A stretch of 64,000 nt of DNA. Origin: Balneola vulgaris DSM 17893 (GTDB taxonomy: Bacteria; Bacteroidota; Rhodothermia; Balneolales; Balneolaceae). The notes beneath the pieces were generated by a model, which was not told the origin of the DNA, made no database searches, and was given only the letters and a program-made list of their open reading frames with translations. The translations under genes were made by a program, and so were the position numbers. Within the stretch, counting starts at the first letter, position 1. The number at the start of each line of letters is the position of its first letter. Positions 60,472-64,000 of the stretch are shown here, one piece after another. The stretch lies in the NCBI RefSeq assembly GCF_000375465.1, contig NZ_AQXH01000001.1, positions 1,341,338 to 1,405,337 on the forward strand. The letters run 5' to 3'.

Positions 60472-62343
60472 TTACTCTTCTTCATCCGAATCAGAAAAGG
60501 TATTTATTTCCTTATCTATTTCGACTAGTCTATGTTGCTTTTCTGTAATTCGGCCTTCCGCCTTTGTTATCTTTTCCTGTAGTTCATCTTTTAATTTATT
60601 GCCTTTATTTGTAGGCTTAAAATAAGTTTGTGCTTCTTTGTACTGTATCACTTCAGCTTCCAGCTTAGAGATATCTTTTTTGAGTGCACTTTGCTCTTTT
60701 TGCAGTTTTATGATCTGCTTTCTTTCTTCTGGCTCATACCCCTGAGAAGCCAATTCACGCTCGGCACCTAAATCAGAGCCCATTGCTCTGAAGCGATCGT
60801 AAATTACATCGCATGCTTCGCGATACTGCTTCCAAATTTTATTCTTTGCTTTAATAGGTACGTGCCCAGCATCTTTAAAGTCAGCCTGTAGTTTTTTGGC
60901 TTCTTCTACTGCTTTTGCTGGATCTTCGTGTTCACCTAAAGCGATAAGTTTATCAATAATTTCTTTTTTAACCGCGAGGTTATCTTTTTGCTCGCCTCTG
61001 CGTTCTTTGAAATGATCTCTACGGCTTTCATAGAAGTCATCCATCGCTCCTTTAAATTTCTTCCAGATCTTAGAAGACTTTTTACGAGGAACTGGCCCAA
61101 TCGCTTTCCACTCTTTCATGAGGTCTTGCATCATACGGTGCCCTTCCTCATAGTTGTCGGTGTCTTTCACCTTTTGAGCTTTTTCGATAAGAGCTTCTTT
61201 GTGATCAAGATTTTTTTGCTCTTGCTCACGCAGTACTTCTAAATTGTCCGACTTCTTTTCGTTAAATGAATCGGTAGCTGCTTTAAACTGATCCCATAAT
61301 TCATTTTCGTCTTTTTGTGGAAGATTCGCTGTCTTCTTCCAAGCTTTATGGAGCTTATTAACTCGGCGGGCTGCTTCCGCAATATTCTTGTCATCAATTA
61401 ATGACTCTGCTTCAGCGATTAATTTTTTCTTTTTCTTTAGAGCAGCTTCAATTCGCTTTCTATACTCTTTGTCGTGCTTGAAGCGCAGTTCGTTAAATAC
61501 ATCTTGAGCCGCATTGAATCGATCCCAAACTCCTTCATTTTTTTCAACAGGAACACGACCAATTTTGCGCCACTGCGAAAGTAGGTCTTCAAATTCTTCA
61601 TTGAGTGCATTGAAGTCGGCTTCTTCCGTATTACTCTTCTGATTTAACGCATCCATTTTATCTAGGATGAGCAACTTCAATGTTAGGTTCTCTTCTTCCT
61701 TTTGAAGCTTTTTAACGAGTCGGTCAACTTTATGACTTTCAAATTCCTTCATTAGAGCTTCAAATCGCTCGTTCAGAGCCTCAATTTCATTATGAGGCAC
61801 TTGCTTAATGTGCTCCCATTTGTTCTTGATTTGAGCTACTTCTTTGGTTGCCGACCATTTTTCTTCATTAACAATGGCTGCAAATTCTTTCAGAAGGTCT
61901 TTTTTCTTTACGAGGTTTTCTTCGCGCTTTTTATTTAGCTCTTCGTAGTGTGCTTTTTTACGCTCTTCAAAATCTGCCTTTAGTTCTTCGTACTCCTTAA
62001 AGGCTGCTTTCGACTCCTCATCGTTTGGAGCAGGGCCATCACTTATATGAAGCCCTTGATTCGCAAATTCGTTAGATACCAAAGCCCAGTCGTTCGACTT
62101 CACAAATTCTTTTGCTTTGGCTAAAATCTCATTATAAAAATCTGCTGCTGAATTTTCCTCTGATTCTTCAACTTCACTTTCGCTTTCTGCAACAGTTTCA
62201 ACTTCCGAAGACTCTTCTGTAGTTTCTACTTCCTCATCAACCTCAGCTTCTACTTTTTCTTCTGCTTCTGTTGTTTCAGTTTCTGCATTTGTTGCATCTA
62301 CATTCATTTCTTCTTCGGTATTTTTTTCTTGCTCCAGGTTCAT
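60472..62343 (-). CDS. DUF349-repeat coiled-coil protein
   Basis: A long acidic-then-helical protein of 623 residues from ATG 62343 (GTG 62364 is an alternative). Residues 1-80 are Glu-rich and disordered. Then at least five DUF349 units follow, each with a Trp-helix and a turn before VPxxxxxxxWxxF (WEHIKQVP, WRKIGRVP, WKKTANLP, WKAIGPVP, FKDAGHVP), about 75 residues apart. A C-terminal coiled coil closes it. DUF349 proteins of Bacteroidota are large cytoplasmic proteins of unclear role. No operon partner. Confidence 0.9.
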   Translation of the reverse strand: MNLEQEKNTEEEMNVDATNAETETTEAEEKVEAEVDEEVETTEESSEVETVAESESEVEESEENSAADFYNEILAKAKEFVKSNDWALVSNEFANQGLHISDGPAPNDEESKAAFKEYEELKADFEERKKAHYEELNKKREENLVKKKDLLKEFAAIVNEEKWSATKEVAQIKNKWEHIKQVPHNEIEALNERFEALMKEFESHKVDRLVKKLQKEEENLTLKLLILDKMDALNQKSNTEEADFNALNEEFEDLLSQWRKIGRVPVEKNEGVWDRFNAAQDVFNELRFKHDKEYRKRIEAALKKKKKLIAEAESLIDDKNIAEAARRVNKLHKAWKKTANLPQKDENELWDQFKAATDSFNEKKSDNLEVLREQEQKNLDHKEALIEKAQKVKDTDNYEEGHRMMQDLMKEWKAIGPVPRKKSSKIWKKFKGAMDDFYESRRDHFKERRGEQKDNLAVKKEIIDKLIALGEHEDPAKAVEEAKKLQADFKDAGHVPIKAKNKIWKQYREACDVIYDRFRAMGSDLGAERELASQGYEPEERKQIIKLQKEQSALKKDISKLEAEVIQYKEAQTYFKPTNKGNKLKDELQEKITKAEGRITEKQHRLVEIDKEINTFSDSDEEE

Positions 62344-62453
62344 GGTATTAACCTTCTTTTCCACTTGGTTCGTTATTTCGGCTGATGCCTGCTATAGTCA
62401 AGCTACTAAGATAGTATTTCTAATCTTTTTTTTATAATAGATATGCCCATGAA

Positions 62454-62486
62454 TAAAAAAAGCCGACACTTCCTCAAGTATCGGCT
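62454..62486 (-). terminator. Rho-independent terminator after mscS
   Basis: Arms AGCCGATACTT and AAGTGTCGGCT (one T-G pair), loop GAGG, seven T; 25 bp after the stop. Confidence 0.9.
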
Positions 62487-62510
62487 ATAAAGCTTCTAAA
62501 AAAGCTCTTC

Positions 62511-63332
62511 TTAGTCTTTTATTTGATGCACATAAATATCTCTTTGTGGATATGGAATGCTTAAACCTTCTTTATCAAATGTCTTATACACTTCTTCGTT
62601 CATCCTAAAATGTACCGGCCAGTAATTTGATGCATCAACCCATGCACGAACTACAAAATTTACTGAGCTATCAGCAAGCTCTTTAACAGCTATAAATGGT
62701 TCTGGATCGGTATGGATGCGATCATCTTCTTTCAACAATTTTCGAAGTACTTCATAAGCTTTGTCTACATCATCTCCATAGCCTATTCCAAATACCCAAT
62801 CCACACGACGTGTTGGTTGGGTAGAAAAATTAATGAGTGAATTTGTAGCTAAGGGACCGTTCGGTAGAATAATCGTTTTGTTATCCGGAGTAGTTAGTAT
62901 GGTTACAAAAATCTGAATTTCTTTAACTGTTCCAGAGTGGCCTTGTGCCTCAATAAAATCGCCCACTTTGAAATATTTAAATAGCAGGATCATTACACCG
63001 CCTGCAAAATTCTGTAGAGTACCAGATAAAGCCATACCTATTGCTAAACCTGCAGCACCTAAAATGGCAATGAATGATGTCATTTCAATTCCCAGCATTC
63101 CTAATGCTGTAATGTACACCATAATCTTCAGCAGGATCGAAACCATTGATCGTAAAAACCCTTGTAGCGAGGGATCAACATTACTCTTATTCAACATCTT
63201 TTTAACTACACGGCCAGCCAAACCAACGGCCCATAAACCTACTACTAGTACCAGTATTGCTTTTACCAGATTCGGCCCGTACTCCATCACAAGTCCAGTA
63301 AAAAATCTGCTATCAAATTCGAAATTCTCCAT
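62511..63332 (-). CDS. mscS: Small-conductance mechanosensitive channel (MscS)
   Basis: Membrane channel of 273 residues that opens on osmotic downshock. Three membrane helices (about 18-38, 60-80, 88-120); the pore-lining helix reads ILGAAGLAIGMALSGTLQNFAGGVMILLF in Gly/Ala pattern, given here in parts: AGLAIGMALSG then NFAGG. The beta domain (FKVGDFIEAQGHSGTVKEI) and the C-terminal portal domain follow. Length is normal. CsbD lies upstream in the same direction after 135 bp. Confidence 0.93.
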   Translation of the reverse strand: MENFEFDSRFFTGLVMEYGPNLVKAILVLVVGLWAVGLAGRVVKKMLNKSNVDPSLQGFLRSMVSILLKIMVYITALGMLGIEMTSFIAILGAAGLAIGMALSGTLQNFAGGVMILLFKYFKVGDFIEAQGHSGTVKEIQIFVTILTTPDNKTIILPNGPLATNSLINFSTQPTRRVDWVFGIGYGDDVDKAYEVLRKLLKEDDRIHTDPEPFIAVKELADSSVNFVVRAWVDASNYWPVHFRMNEEVYKTFDKEGLSIPYPQRDIYVHQIKD

Positions 63333-63424
63333 GCTATAATGTTTATTAAAGTTCTAAATGAATATAATAGATATGTATACGCCCTCTAATTAGCATTTTT
63401 TATACTTAAAGAGTTCATATAAAA

Positions 63425-63452
63425 AAAGGGGAAACTAAATAGTTTCCCCTTT
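63425..63452 (-). terminator. Rho-independent terminator after the CsbD gene
   Basis: Arms AAAGGGGAAACT and AGTTTCCCCTTT, AAAT loop; T-run on the minus strand; 15 bp after the stop. Confidence 0.92.
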
Positions 63453-63467
63453 GAAATAGTCTATGAA

Positions 63468-63653
63468 TCAAAGATTGTTGATTTCATCTTTAACCTCATC
63501 TTTGCTCTTACCGAGCTTTTCTTGCAGTCGACCTAACAACTCATCTTCTTTCCCATCTACATAAGTGAGATCATCGTCGGTTAAGTCTGAATACTTCTGC
63601 TTTAGTTTACCTTTTACTTGATTCCAATTTCCTTCAATTATTAAGTCGTTCAT
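63468..63653 (-). CDS. CsbD-family small stress protein
   Basis: A 61-residue hydrophilic helical protein with the family pattern GNWNQVKGKLKQKYSDLTDD and GKEDELLGRLQEKLGKSKDEV. CsbD relatives rise in general stress or stationary phase; molecular function is unknown. ATG 63653. It is followed by a terminator and lies next to MscS, another stress-related gene. Confidence 0.9.
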   Translation of the reverse strand: MNDLIIEGNWNQVKGKLKQKYSDLTDDDLTYVDGKEDELLGRLQEKLGKSKDEVKDEINNL

Positions 63654-63736
63654 GATAATATATGTTTAATGAATAGTTCATTAGTTCATATAGTACACCA
63701 CTCAATAAGTTCCGAAAATTAAGACTTTACCGTTAT

Positions 63737-64000
63737 TTAGGCTTCGATGTCGTGAATCTCTTTCAAGATAGCTTTTGCATTGGCGTCTTTGCCCTGCATA
63801 GCACGGTGCTGAAGGTTAGTGATAATTTCTGGAGTAGCCCGCTCATACGCTTCTTCTTTAGCATCTTTTTCTGAAGCTGTTCTTATTAAGTCGTAAATGT
63901 CGTCGGCACGAACTACACTGTAAATATTCTCACTGTTAAAGGCATGAGAACGAAGAGATTCGAACTCGCTAAATACGCGTGGGAAATCAGCACTATCTTC
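63737..64000 (-). CDS. C-terminal 87 residues of a protein cut by the window edge
   Basis: The frame is open from 64000 down to TAA 63737-63739 on the minus strand. It reads EDSADFPRVFSEFESLRSHA, then FNSENIYSVVRADDIYDLIR, and ends LKEIHDIEA; it is helical and charged, with no signal or membrane segment. Lack of stops, good codon use and natural end support a real gene. The family is not recognised from this part. Confidence 0.75.
   Translation of the reverse strand, partial: EDSADFPRVFSEFESLRSHAFNSENIYSVVRADDIYDLIRTASEKDAKEEAYERATPEIITNLQHRAMQGKDANAKAILKEIHDIEA

Overview
The window reads as a chromosomal segment of a moderately AT-rich, aerobic member of the Bacteroidota/Balneolota line. 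Supporting signs are two SusC/SusD pairs, an Oar-like TonB receptor, GldC, a C-terminal type IX secretion sorting domain, several lipoproteins with Bacteroidota-style lipoboxes, and a Bacteroidota-type promoter (TTG, 20 bp, TATCTTTG) before the only tRNA. A Balneola/Gracilimonas-like marine bacterium would fit, but that placement is an inference from gene content.

Layout. 1-400: three tandem units of about 150 bp, each carrying two 27-nt palindromes, running up to the stop of trxB. 419-12400: thioredoxin reductase, the three-gene transhydrogenase operon (pntAA-pntAB-pntB), an FKBP lipoprotein, an M1 aminopeptidase, an MFS carrier, endonuclease III with a Memo-like protein, and a YfcC-type carrier. 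12400-18600: threonine synthase, a LysR regulator, gldC and an RluD-type pseudouridine synthase on the minus strand, then recN and a secreted heme protein with a sorting domain. 18600-32600: a minus-strand block with a FAD/Fe-S oxidase, an SDR-like protein, L-2-hydroxyglutarate oxidase and two tandem SusCD pairs. 32700-34900: a TlpA-like thioredoxin, ahcY and tRNA-Arg(ACG).

34900-37800 is the accessory part. It is AT-rich and made of debris plus many short palindromes. It holds an apparently intact RAYT-type (REP-associated Y1) transposase gene flanked by inverted hairpin doublets, a truncated second RAYT, two identical C-terminal tails of an XRE-like regulator, a frameshifted lipoprotein gene, orphan tails of other genes, and three copies (two nearly whole, one partial) of a roughly 200-bp hairpin-bounded element. 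Stems differ between copies with compensating changes while loops (TCCN, ACA) stay fixed. This REPIN-like island is the most unusual content of the window.

37900-64000: an amidohydrolase, a 35-residue Lys-rich peptide, a PaiB-like protein, a hybrid histidine kinase, SufE, a PAS-only protein, an FGE-like lipoprotein, an acyl-CoA dehydrogenase, the methylmalonyl-CoA mutase operon with its chaperone (mutA-mutB-meaB), folP-cdaA (c-di-AMP synthesis), a ferredoxin, a secreted phosphodiesterase-like protein, the Oar-like receptor, two TIGR0428x-type transferases, a small outer-membrane protein, an MBL-fold hydrolase, a DUF349 protein, MscS, CsbD and a cut-off gene at the edge. Together the core genes point to heterotrophy on peptides and glycans imported through TonB systems, propionyl/methylmalonyl-CoA metabolism and NADPH balancing by transhydrogenase.
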